From Pegoplata infirma (lineage: Eukaryota > Arthropoda > Insecta > Diptera > Anthomyiidae): a stretch of DNA of 64,000 nucleotides. Of this stretch, positions 47,933-58,779 are shown one piece after another. Within the stretch, counting starts at the first letter, position 1. The number at the start of each line of letters is the position of its first letter. The notes beneath the pieces are model-generated. The model made no database searches. It worked only from the letters and a program-made list of their open reading frames with translations, and was not told the DNA's origin. The position numbers were made by a program, and so were the translations under genes. The stretch is taken from positions 209,129,736 to 209,193,735 of the forward strand of contig OY992537.1 of the NCBI GenBank assembly GCA_963921195.1. The letters run 5' to 3'.

Positions 47933-48745
47933 AAGTAAGAAAATTATAGTCGGTCAAGACCGGCCATATAATACCCTACACCAAAGTTTCCCGGAAAATG
48001 GGTCCAAAGTTCAAACATGGACTGATTCGATCTATATTTTGTCAAATCTTAAATAAGTGTAAAAAGCACTCACTAATCAAATTTGAATGGTATAGGCTTC
48101 TTTTTGTTGACTAGAAACCGCTTCAACTGAATATAGGACGAAATTTTCATATGGGACCTGAGTCCAAAAATGATCCGATGATAATCAGATTTGATAACGT
48201 TATCAAAGTACGCGTTTAACATACACAAACAGAATATTAATTAAATAGTTTCTATTTTCATGAAATTTGAGAGATTTATGTGAAAATCGGGAAGGTGGTT
48301 TGTATGGGGGCTACAAGAAGAACTGGTCCGATTTCTTTAAAATTTGTGTGGATGAAACATGATTATCTGCCAAATTTCGAAAAGATACCTATTAAAATGC
48401 AGTTATTAGATTCATTTGAGCCAAAACTAAAGAGGACCTTTGTATGGGGGACCGATTTTTTCTAATTTCAATAGGCTTCGTCCTTGGGCCAAAATAGGCT
48501 TAAGTTTCACATTTCAAGTCAATTGATTAAAAATGCGACCTGTATCGTGTTTACACCGTTTACATGGACAGCCGGACGGACGGACAGACGGAAGGACGGA
48601 CGGACATCGCTAAATCGACTCAAAAAGTGATTCTAAGTCGATCGGTATACTTAAAAGTGGGTCTAGGACCAATATTTGGGGTAGTTACCAACATCAGCAC
48701 AAACTCATTATACCCTGTACCACAGTGTGGTGTAGGGAATAATTA
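47933..48745 (-). mobile_element. mini-me-like element, second subfamily
   Basis: On + it begins ACAAGTAAGAAAATTATAG, hairpin CGGTCAAGACCG, then ACCCTACACC, and ends through a (GGAC)n run near 48575-48603, ATCGCTAAATCGACTC, to CCCTGTACCACAGTG near 48728. Same family as 31592-32446. Confidence 0.72.
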
Positions 48746-48802
48746 TGAAAAAAAAAGAAATATTACGAAAAAAAATTTTATAAAAAAAAAAAATTTATAA
48801 AA

Positions 48803-49602
48803 AAACAAGTGAGAGTGTTTAATTCGACTGCGTCGAATGTTTTTTAACTTCAAATATGTTAAAAAAAAATATTAAAAGATTTTTGTCAGGTGCGTTTTCT
48901 TTAGAGGGGGGGGGGGGCTTTTTGGGTGGGGGTTTCCATCTCGCGATAAATGTTTTCAAATTCATTTATTTTGGTTTTTCTACTAAAAAAAATTAAATTT
49001 ATCGTTTTTTTAAATATTTATTCATTTCAACGCCGTCAAAAGGGGGCGGTCCGAAAAAACGTCCTTTTTTAATCCCCTGGGTCTAAGTGAAGGACTTTGA
49101 TTTGCCTCTAGCATAAAAATGTTTCATTTGTCTAACAAAAATACATATAAAAAATATATAGTTTTTCAGAGGTATGTTTAGTTCTTCAAGGGGAGACTTT
49201 TTTCCTCCTAGTCCGATTTCGCCCATTTACGGACTTAACCTGCCTAGGACTACAAGATATTTTTGTGCCAAACGTCAGGAGTCTAACTCTTTTATATTGG
49301 ACTGTATCGTGTTATCTACAGATACGGACAGATGGACGGACATTCATAGAATGTCTTAGAATCAATCAAGGACCAATAATATATAATATATATCGAGGAC
49401 CCCAAAAAGTATATTATACTTTATGGGGTTCTTGACCGATATTTCGATGCGTTACACACGGAATGACAAAGTGAGCATACCCCCATAGGTTGTAGGTTAG
49501 GTTGTAAGTGGCTGTTGACGTTTTACGTCAACACACTTAGACTCTGAGGTCCATTGTGATACCAGCAAGCATACCCCCATACTGTGGTTGGAGTGTATAA
49601 AA
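48803..49602 (-). mobile_element. mini-me/DINE-like element with an 80-bp retroposed insert
   Basis: ACAAGTGAGAGTGTTTAATT and a decayed TCGACTGCGTCGA hairpin mark the end; a G-run is at 48908-48917; the GGACGGACATTC core is near 49334; the element ends TGGTTGGAGTGTATAAA at about 49599. An 80-bp insert with a 14-bp target duplication lies at 49488-49567. Confidence 0.68.
49488..49567 (+). mobile_element. 80-bp SINE-like insert with 14-bp target duplication
   Basis: AGCATACCCCCATA occurs at 49474-49487 and 49568-49581. Other copies of the host family have a single copy of this segment. The insert starts GGTTGTAGGTTAGGTTG and ends GTCCATTGTGATACCAGCA. A long duplication suggests LINE-driven retroposition. 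Its source was not identified. Confidence 0.6.
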
Positions 49603-49889
49603 ATAAAGTAATAAAAAATTTTATAAAAAAAATCTAGTAAAAAAAATTTCTGACAAAAAAATTTATGAAAACAAAAATTTGAAAAAAAAAATTTTTTTGA
49701 TGAAAAAAAAATTTATGAAAAAAAATGAAAATTTTTTTTATGAAATAAACAATTTAATGTAATGTAATAATGTAAAAATTTTGAAAAAAAAATTTTATGA
49801 AAAAAAATAATTGATGAAAAAAAAAAAAAAATTTATTGAAAAACAAATTGATGAAAAAAAAATTTTTGTTGAAAAATAATTATGTTACG

Positions 49890-51028
49890 TTTTATTCACC
49901 AGCTGGTAAAAAACGGGTTTATTCACCAGCAGGTGAATTATTATCCAAGTTACAAATCGCAGTTACAAACCGATGTCCGTCCGTCTGTCCATCTTTCGGG
50001 TTAAGCACGATACATAAAAAAAAAAAATTATTGAAAAAAATTGATGAAAAAAACATTTTTTGTTGAAAAACAATTATGTTATGTTTTATTCACCAGCTGG
50101 TGAAAAACGGGTTTATTCACCAGTAGGTGAATTATTATCCAAGTTACAAATCGCAGTTACAAACCGATATCCGTCCGTCTGTCCATATATCGGCATGATA
50201 AGCATGATACAGGTCGCAATTTTCAATTAATTGACTTGAAATTTTAAATCTTTTGACCCAAGGACGAAGCCTATTGAGATTGAAGAAAATCGGTCCATGT
50301 TAAGACCTAGCCCCCATACAAACACCCCCTTTGGATTCGGCTTAAATGACTCTAATAACCGTATTATAATAAATATCGCTTTGAAATTTAGCAGGCAATA
50401 AAATTTTGTACGCACGAATTATCATTCCAAATTTCAAAGGAATTGGGTCAGTCCTTCTGGTAGTCCCCATACAAACCACCCTCCCAATTTTCACATAATT
50501 CCCTCAAAATTCATAAAAATAGAAGTATTTGTTAAAACTTTTATTTTTAGGTGTTTAACGTGCACTTTAGTAACCTAATCAAATCGTAATATAATTGGAC
50601 CATTTTTGGACTTAGTCACACATAAAAAAAATTTCGACCGATATTCAGTTAAATCGGTCTACTGACAAAAAAATAAATAAATTCCACTAAAATTTGATCT
50701 GTGTGTGTTTTCTACACTTAGGGGCATGTCACAGACTCAATTCCGTTCGGAAGTGGAATAAGTGGTTTACTCGTAAAACGCAAAGCAAATATTTTTTTCG
50801 GAATGAAACTACTTTTATGCAATTCAATTCCACTTTGATTTTTGAATGTGACTTCATTCCGAAAAAAATAATATTCGTTTTGCGTTTTACGAGCAAACAA
50901 CTTAATTAAGATCTAACAAAAGACAGATGCAATCGGTCCATGTTTAGACTTGGAACCCATTTTCCGGAAAACACTGGTGTAGGGTTATCATATGGTCGGT
51001 CTTTACCGACTATAACTTTCTTACTTGT
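49890..51028 (+). mobile_element. mini-me-like element, second subfamily, with a duplicated 5' part
   Basis: A block with TTATTCACCAGCTGGT, TTCACCAGCAGGTGAA, CGCAGTTACAAACCG and TCCGTCCGTCTGTCC occurs at about 49892-50000 and again at about 50088-50190. The second continues into the normal element body and ends with ATGGTCGGTCTTTACCGAC and TTTCTTACTTGTT. It carries a further insertion at about 50714-50907. Confidence 0.65.
50714..50907. mobile_element. Palindromic insertion in the mini-me-like element
   Basis: Related copies at 32310 and 56553 read TCTACACTAAATAAAGATCT without it. Inside, GTTTACTCGTAAAACGCAAA is mirrored by TTTGCGTTTTACGAGCAAAC (about 50878-50897) and TTTTTTCGGAATGAA by TTCATTCCGAAAAAAA. 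Flanking TTA may be the target duplication. Confidence 0.65.
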
Positions 51029-51109
51029 TGGTTTTAAGAAAATGAAAACTGTATTTCTTTCTTATTTTCTTTTTTGTTAGTCAGTAGCTTATATAGTCAA
51101 ACTGAGGTG

Positions 51110-52690
51110 GCGTCCTGCATCATTTTTCTGGAAAATCCTAGATTCAAAATTTAAAGATTATAAGACTATTATATAATGAAATCGAAAAAGTACCAAAGTA
51201 CAATTTTTCACCCATTTTTACATTCTTAGAATCAGAAATTACTTCAAATCTTTTTTTGGAATATTTTGTTCTGATGGATTAAAATTATATATGTCAAAAA
51301 TCAAGTCCATATGACTATTACTTCAGGAGATGAAAAAAGTACCAAAATGTACTTTTTAGAAATTATTTTGTCCTTTTTCGGAATATTTTGTTCTGATGGA
51401 TTATTATAATACATGTCAAAAATCAAGTTCGTATGACTATTACTTCAGGATATCGAAAAAGTACCAAAATGCACTTTTTTACCCTCTTATGACCTTTATT
51501 TTAGAATGTTCAAAAAAGTACCAAAGAATTACACCTTTTTGTATAAGAATCGAAATTCCTAAAAAGTAATTTTTTGAAATGTTTTTTCATTGGAGGATTT
51601 TTCATTTGAAATTTCAAATTTCAAGGACCATTGTGAAGGATCCTACAATTCAAAAACCCAGTTTTTATAACTATTATTTCTAGAGATCGAAAAATTAGTA
51701 TAGTGCACTTTTAAACCATCTTAGAATCGAAACTTTGTAAAAAGTACCTACTTTTGGTTTTTTTGTTTTAATGATTCTACATTCCAAATTTCAAGTTTCT
51801 AGAACCATTAATTTAAGAGATATTTTAACCCGTTTTCCCAATTAAGATCTTAAATTCTGAAAGGTACTTTTTCCAAATGTTTTGCTAAATGGTACTATAT
51901 TTTAAATTTCAAGTTTTTATGATTATTATTTCAGGAGATAGAAAAAAAAGTACTAATATGATATATTTTACACCCTTTTTACGGCATTAGAATAGAATTT
52001 TCCAAAAAGGACTCCTTTCTGAATGTTTTTCAGCCGGAGGATCCTAGATACTAAATTTAAAGCTTTTAGGACCATTAGTTCCAAGAATTAAGTTTTTATC
52101 ACTATTATTTTAGGAGATCGAAAAAGGATCGAAACCTTCTTAAAAGTTCTTTTATAAAATATTTTTTTCGCTGGATGATCCTACATTCCAATTTACAAGT
52201 TTCTAGGACTGTTATTTCAGGAGATGGAAAAAGTACCAAAGTACCAAATAGTACCCTTTTTGCTTACCAACATCAGAATTTAAAAACGGTACTTTTTCAG
52301 AATGTTTTTTTTTTTGCTGAATACTCCTATATTAAAAATTTATGTTTATATTACTATTATTTCAGGATATAGTACCAAATTACCCAATTCGATTCTAAGA
52401 GTACAAGATGGGGTAATCTTGTACTCTTAGAATCGAAATTTCTAAAAAGTACTTCTTTTAGAATGTTTTTTTTTTATAAAAAAAGTACCAAAGTACATTA
52501 ATTTACATCCCTCGCCCCCTTAGAATTTAAATTTCCAAAAAGTACTTTTTTCGAAATATTATTTTCGCCGCAGGATTTTACATTTCAAATTTAAAGATTC
52601 AAGTAACTTTATTTCTGCTTAAATAAAAAATACCGAAAATACAATTTTTTGCCCTTTTTTACCTTCCCCCTCACCAATGGGTTAATTTAA
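51110..52690 (-). repeat. Diverged GTACTTTGGTAC satellite, inverted copy
   Basis: The blocks AAAAGTACCAAAGTAC, TATTATTTCAGGAGAT and GGATCCTACATTC recur about ten times in the opposite orientation to 34950-42100. The unit is about 140-180 bp and degenerate. Frames here are not coding. Confidence 0.7.
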
Positions 52691-52699
52691 AACTCCCGT

Positions 52700-53690
52700 T
52701 GCTTTAAATTTCCTTATAAACAGTTAAATTTAATGATAACCATTTTTTTCGCATAAAATACGCCAAAAAAAACTTTATTATTTACCATATAAAGTAGCTG
52801 AAAATTAAAAAATAAAAAAAAACCTAAACATTTTATTATTTGTAAATGGTTTTTAACCAAATAAAGAATTTGTATATAAAATTCAAAGAAATCCATGAGA
52901 TTACCAAACAGACAATATACATTTTTAAGATATTCTAAACATGATATTCAAATTAAATACATTTGGTTTAAAAAAGAATCTCTGAAATTCTTAAAAAATT
53001 ATAGTTTCTATATTATTTTGTATTGTTTTTGTTCAAATTTCAAGTTCAAGTTATTTATTAAAATTATCTCATATCTTTTGTATTTTCTTATTATATTTAG
53101 TTGTTTTTTGTTTGTACCCTTAAACCATAATTTACTTTTTACGCATGTGTATTGAAGTAAAAACTATTAATTTAAGATTTATTTATTAATTAAATAATTA
53201 TTTAATAAAAAAAGCAACACGAAACCTGTAATTAAATTGTCAATTGAAGGTGGGCGTTTGAGGAAATTGTTTTTGTTTTGTTTATAAAATTTTTACAATT
53301 TTTATTATTAATTTTTTTAACGGGGAATTTTTCAATAGTAATTTTAAGTTTTTTTTTTAATAAAATTTTATAATAAATAACACATGAACAATGTTGTCAA
53401 AGATTGTCTCATAATTTGAAACTTTATCCAGAGTTTTATGAATTTTTTTTCCATTATTTTTTTAAGTTTCTGGATTATTTTTTAAATTTTTCTAAATTTT
53501 TATTTTTCTGGACTCTTTCAATACAAACACTCAAAAGAAAAGCTCTGTAAAATGACTTTCAATAACAAATTTTTAACATTTTAATCATTCTGTTTGCTAA
53601 GTTTCACAAAGTTTTTGTACAGATTTTTAGCAGATTATTATGCTAAGTTAACAGATATATTTAGTTAGTTTTTGGTAGGTAATTTTTTTA
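52700..53690. other. AT-rich intergenic DNA, nothing recognised
   Basis: No gene-like codon pattern, TIR or tandem repeat could be supported. Short frames (52714-52896, 52895-53155) are hydrophobic, low-complexity and probably chance. Confidence 0.45.
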
Positions 53691-53960
53691 AATGTCGGCC
53701 TGGCAAAAATACAAATCAAATTTCACTGTCTGAAAATTAAAGTGGAAGAATAACAATAGCTCCCGCTTAAATGCGCCACTAAATATGCGAGCTTTTAAAA
53801 TCTTAAAGCAAAAGAACAGAAGTAAACATATCAAAAGATAATTTTGTCGGCTTCTCAGTTTGTTGATACTTTTATGTTTTGTTTGTTTTGTTCTCATTTT
53901 TTCGCTTGTGTGTATGTTTTGCTGTTTTTGAAATCTGATCATTCATGTGTGCCTGTCGCG
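53690..53960 (+). repeat. Dispersed direct repeat, copy 1
   Basis: Begins AAATGTCGGCCTGGCAAAA and continues through GGAAGAATAACAATAGCTCC, CTTAAATGCGCCACTAAATA and AAAGATAATTTTGTCGGCTT. Copy 2 is at 55617-55890 in the same orientation and lacks about 20 bases present here. CATGTGTGCCTGTC is shared further downstream. Confidence 0.75.
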
Positions 53961-54504
53961 ACATGCCGTTTTATTTTGAAGCGTGGTCAAATATTGGAAA
54001 AATTTTTAAATTTGTGTCGAGTAGCCTTGTTTATATATTTATAAAATTAAAACGGAATGCACCACAATCTCAAAAATTTACATTCTTGTATAGTTTTGTA
54101 TGGGCTATCGACTAAAATTTTTTTCTTCGAAAATTTTTAGAGGCTGTAGGCAAAATCGCCCAAAAAATTTTATGAAAAATCGCCCAAATGCAAAATCGCC
54201 CAAAAAATATGACAAATTACCCAAAAACAAAAATACGAAATTTCGCCCAAAATTAACGAAAAAAAGCCCAAGAAAGAAATGAAAAATGACCTAAAAATAA
54301 AAAAAATTTTTTCCGAAAACACGTTTCCCCAAAACACATATTACCCAAAAAAGTTTTATTTTGCGGAGGGGGTGGGTTTAAAGCATGGAGTTTGTAATCC
54401 CTAAGCCCGGTCCAAGGCCGGCTATGCATAAAAACTTTTAAGAAAAAAGGAACAAATTTTAAGACCTGACTTTTTGACTTTTTGTTACGTATTTTTGGCA
54501 TATC

Positions 54505-54725
54505 GCTCATTTACTTGTATAGTGTCATAACGCAAAATGTTTGATTTTACAGAAAACCTGTTTAAAGCTTACACTTGAAACTTGTTTTACATTGCAAAAG
54601 GCCCGTACATGGAAAATGTTATAATGGCGTGTTCTGTTCTCAAACGGTGAGTTTTGAAGATATTGATATGAAAACAAAAACGATATATTTTGAGTTATGA
54701 CACTATACAAGTAAATGAGCGATAT
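54505..54725. mobile_element. Nested fold-back MITE
   Basis: ATCGCTCATTTACTTGTATA (54502) is mirrored by TATACAAGTAAATGAGCGAT (ends 54724), continuing with GTGTCATAAC / GTTATGACAC. The arms pair over about 30 bases. Confidence 0.7.
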
Positions 54726-54813
54726 CGTCTTCTTGATATATGTAAGTAGGTAATTGGTGTAAAAAATATTAAGTGTGTAACATAAAATATGAAGAAATAG
54801 AAATATATTTCAG

Positions 54814-54925
54814 GGAGGTGGGATGAAAGCGCCGCAGGCGAAAAATTTTAACAAAAAATCGCGCGATTTTTTGTTAAAATTTGTTGTTAACATTTTTCGA
54901 CTGCGGCGCTTTCATCGCACCTCCA
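54814..54925. mobile_element. Small palindrome with GAAAGCGCCGCAG arms
   Basis: GGAGGTGGGATGAAAGCGCC is mirrored by GGCGCTTTCATCGCACCTCC. The centre TTTAACAAAAAATCGCGCGA continues the pairing. About 110 bp, no flanking duplication recognised. Confidence 0.65.
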
Positions 54926-55616
54926 CGCTGTTTCTTAATTCATTACTTTTGGTTTTCTATTGGAAGCGGTAGATTAGAATCTGAGAATCTGGAATTAAGT
55001 GCAGGGGTTGTCAGTTCGATTCCCACCAGAACCTTTGTCTGTTACTTCACAACGGGAAGGATTTTTCATCAGCTTTTAAAAAATTTATTTATAAAAAAAC
55101 AAAACAATTCGTTGTATTTTTTCTAAATATTTATAAACTATTTGCTTTAGGTTGTTCCACTATGTAAGATATTACATTTTTCAAATGGCTGTTTCATGCA
55201 ACTTATTTCGGTTGTGACATTTTAAGATTTTGACAAAAATTCAAACCAAACTAAAAATGGGAAATTTTTCATATTTTATTTTTGGGCAATTTTTCGTAAT
55301 GAAAAATCACCCAATTTTTTATATTGAAATTTCGACCAAAAACTATGAAAATGTGCCCAAAAATGTTGGGTAACTTTTCATATGAAATATGGCCCAAATT
55401 TGTATGAAAAATTTTTGGGCGAAATTTCATTTTTTTTTTTTGGGCGATTTTTCTTTGGGCGATTTTGCCTACAGCCATTTTTAGAACCCGTTCCCGTTAT
55501 CAAAAATCCGGCAACTTTTTTATTTATCAAAAATCCGGCCACCTTTTTTTATTTTTTTAGTTTAGATTATTGTCTATGCACACAAAAAAATTCAGACATG
55601 TGTCTGAATTTGTTTT

Positions 55617-55890
55617 TTAAATGTCGGCCTCGCAAAAGCAAACCAATGTGGAAGAATAACAATAGCTCCCGCTTAAATGCGCCACTAAATATGAGAGTTT
55701 TAAAAATTTAAAATGAAAAAGAACAGAAATAAACATATCAAAAGATAATTTTGTCGGCTTCATGAACGCAAGCTTAACAAAACAAAATTCAAATCCACAG
55801 TTGGAATGAAAACCTTAAGAAGTTTGTTATTATAAGTGTATCTTTTGTTATTTTTGTACTCATTTGTTTCATGTGTGCCTGTCAAGAAAT
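55617..55890 (+). repeat. Dispersed direct repeat, copy 2
   Basis: Matches 53690-53960 (AAATGTCGGCCTCGCAAAA ... AAAGATAATTTTGTCGGCTT ... CATGTGTGCCTGTC) with an internal deletion and point changes, about 1.93 kb downstream of copy 1. Confidence 0.75.
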
Positions 55891-55906
55891 GTCGATGTTT
55901 TTTTTT

Positions 55907-56645
55907 ATACCCTACACCACTTTGTGGTACAGGGTATAATGAGTTTGTGCTGCTGTTTGTAACTACTCGAAATATTGGTCTTAGACCTACCTTTAAGTAT
56001 ACCGATCGACTCAGAATTACTTTTTGAGTCGATTTAGCGATGCCCGTCCGTCTGTCCATCTATCGGTTTAAAATTTGAAACTTAAGCATATTTTTGCCTT
56101 TGGACGAAGCCTATTGAAATTAAAAAAAAAATCGGTCCATGTTACGACTTGGCCCCCATACAAGCGCCCCCTTTGGATTAGGCTTAAATGACTCTAATAA
56201 CCGTACTATAATAGATATCGCTTTAAAATTTAACAGGTAATCAAAATTTGTATTCACGAATCATTTTTCCAAATTTCAAAGAAATCGGGTCCGTCCTTCC
56301 CGTAGTCCCCATACAAACCACCCTCCCGATATTAAAATAATTCCCTCAAAATTCATAAAACTTAAAATATTTAATAAATATTTAATTTTTAGGTGTTAAA
56401 CGTACTTTAATAACCTAATCAAATCGGAATATAATTGGCCAATATTTGTACTCAGTCCCTAATATAAAAATTTCGACCGATATTCAGTTAAATCGGTTTA
56501 TTGGCAAAAATAAACCAATTCCACAAAAATTTGATCTGTGTTTACTTTCTACACTAAATAAAGATCTTACAAAAGATAGATCCAATCGGTCAATGTTTGG
56601 ACTTGGTCGGTCTTGACCGACTATAACTCTCATAAGTACTTGTTT
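55907..56645 (+). mobile_element. mini-me-like element, second subfamily
   Basis: Starts TATACCCTACACCACTTTGT, has a short GTCCGTCTGTCC tract at about 56045-56056 and ends CGGTCTTGACCGACTATAAC, CTCATAAGTACTTGTTTT. The uninterrupted CTACACTAAATAAAGATCTT at 56552 serves as an empty site for the insertion at 50714. Confidence 0.75.
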
Positions 56646-56919
56646 TTTTTTTTTAATTTGCTTTCTTATTATACTGTGCAACAAGAAAAAAGGCTCAATG
56701 GCTAAAACGCCATATGAAAATAGACTTTCAAATACATAAAATCACCAAAGGGTTTTGCAAAATCAGTTCGGCTTTATTTTTTATGACCCACTGAAGTTTT
56801 TATCAAAGACGTTTGTAAAACGTCAAAAAAAACTATAATAAAAACACATCTAAGCTTTAAAATATTGTCAGATATCTTCAGTGAAATTGTATGGCGGTTC
56901 TTTTCCTAGAACATATTAA

Positions 56920-57620
56920 CCCTCTAACTGCCTTTTTAAGAGGTCATTTTAGTCCTTTTTCAAAAACTAAACACACAAGTTTAATAAAACATGCATTTAA
57001 AGGGTTAACATGATCCACAAATATTTTTCTCATAAAATTTCACTAGCGGTTGTCAAAGGTTGAAAGTTGTGTCACATGCTCAAAATGTTAAAAAAAAAAA
57101 TCAAAAATATAAAGAATCCTATTTTTATTGATTTTTTTACCAAATCAGAAAAAATAGTGTAAATATACTTTTTTACAAAATATTACACACTGATGTGTTT
57201 AATAATTTTTTTCTTTTCTTCGACCAATTTAACACTCTAGCCACAGACTATATACAGACTCGACAGTAGAGTTTTATAAGAAAAAATGGGGAAAAACTAA
57301 GCGATTTTTGGAGAAAACACAGTGGTTTTTAGTCCGTTTTACGCTAACATGGGAACACTTTCTACGAATTAGGAGTGAGTGAAACAACAAAAACCGATCT
57401 GGCGTCCATTATTCTTATGGCGCGTTTCTCTTTCTAACCTAATTCGTAGAATAATTTGAAAATATTAACCATATGGTTAAAGAATACTTTTTTGACACCT
57501 GTCACTTATGTCGAGTCTGTATTAGTCTGTACTCTAGCTTCCGCCTTCAGGTGCAATGTTTGTCCTTTTACAAAATATAAATACACAAAAGTTTATGAAA
57601 AAGGGCGTTAGAGGGTTAAA
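56920..57620. mobile_element. Fold-back element containing a hAT-type MITE
   Basis: AACCCTCTAACTGCCTTTTT (56919) is mirrored by AAAAAGGGCGTTAGAGGGTT (ends about 57619). Inside, TTAGTCCTTTTTCAAAA pairs loosely with TTTGTCCTTTTACAAAA-type sequence. A 289-bp hAT-type MITE is nested at 57242. Confidence 0.6.
57242..57530. mobile_element. hAT-type MITE with ACTCTAGC duplication
   Basis: ACTCTAGC occurs at 57234-57241 and 57531-57538. Ends are CACAGACTATATACAGACTC and GAGTCTGTATTAGTCTGT, inverted repeats. CTACGAATTAGG / CCTAATTCGTAG pairs further inside. No ORF. Confidence 0.7.
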
Positions 57621-58289
57621 ATGTATTATTAATATTTATTTTGAACGTGGTTATTGAAACTTAGCATATCTTCACCCAGAAGTTCCATTAGAGATTTCTG
57701 AATTTTACGTATATTGACAAACGTAAAAATTTGTCACAAAAAATTTTTAGAGCCAAAAAATGTTTCCACTTAAAACAATTTTACACTCAAAATATTTATT
57801 TTTTTTACAAAATTGACTAAAAATTTTTTTTTACTCAAAATTAAATTTTTCTAGTCAAAATTTGTTTGCAATTTTTTTCTCGTAAAAAAAAATAAAAATC
57901 GATGCTGCTGAGTTCTTTTTGATCACTCAAAATAAATTCTCTGTCCAATTACCAGAAAAATCTGCTGAAAATACTCCCATTTTGAGCCATATGAGAAATC
58001 TGCTGATTTTAGCAGAGACGGTTTGCTAAAAGTCTGCCATGATTATCTAAACGAAATCAGCAGAGAAATCTGTCAAAGCAGCAGAGAAATCTGCTAAGAA
58101 AGTTTTTGTTTTTAGAAAAAAAAAAATTTGTTTTCATGAAAACTAAACTAAAAAGAAATAAAACAAATATTTCTGTAAAATTAGCAATATAATCTACTGA
58201 TTTTTTTTAGTTTTGTCAATTACACCATCCAACAAAAACGAAAAAAGTCGTTGTACACGAACTGGATAATATACGTTTGGAATTAGAGA

Positions 58290-58770
58290 CTAAATATAGA
58301 AAAACTGCACATAAAGTTTTTTATTTCGTGATCCTGTTTCCTTTTAAAAGGACTTCAAAGTTTTAGAGGAATAAATTTTATAAAATATTTTTTTTTAATA
58401 TTTATACTTGTCCTAGGATGCCACTAGTGATAGCAAATGAAAGGGGAGGATCTCCCCTAATTTTCCTATTGTATTATTTTCACATATCAGGAAAAAGAGG
58501 TAAGTTATGTTCTTTCAAAAAATTATCCTTCAATGTCGTTAAAAATTTTCAACAAAATATTTTGATATAGTTTTCAAATAACTTTATTTACATTCTTTTA
58601 TCTTGATGTGCCAAAATAAAAAAAAAATGGAAACATTAGGGGGACCCTCCTCTTTCATTTGCCATCACCAGTGTCATCCTAGGACAATTAAAAATATTTC
58701 AAAAATATTTTACAAATTGTATCCTTTAAAACTTTGAAGTTCTTAAAAAAGGAAACAGGATCACTTAATG
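58290..58770. repeat. Fold-back repeat related to 13660-14410
   Basis: TTTCGTGATCCTGTTTCCTT, CTTGTCCTAGGATGCCACTA and GGGGACCCTCC-like blocks match the copy at 13660-14410, with the closing arm GGAAACAGGATCAC near 58753. Confidence 0.6.
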
Positions 58771-58779
58771 AAAAAAAAA

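Larger units (their letters stand above)
54140..55480. mobile_element. TIR element with repeated AAATCGCCCAAA motifs
   Basis: GGCTGTAGGCAAAATCGCCC near 54142 is mirrored by GGGCGATTTTGCCTACAGCC (ends about 55477). AAATCGCCCAAA-like motifs crowd the left 150 bp and their complements the right 220 bp. Two palindromes are nested inside (54505-54725 and 54814-54925). Confidence 0.65.
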
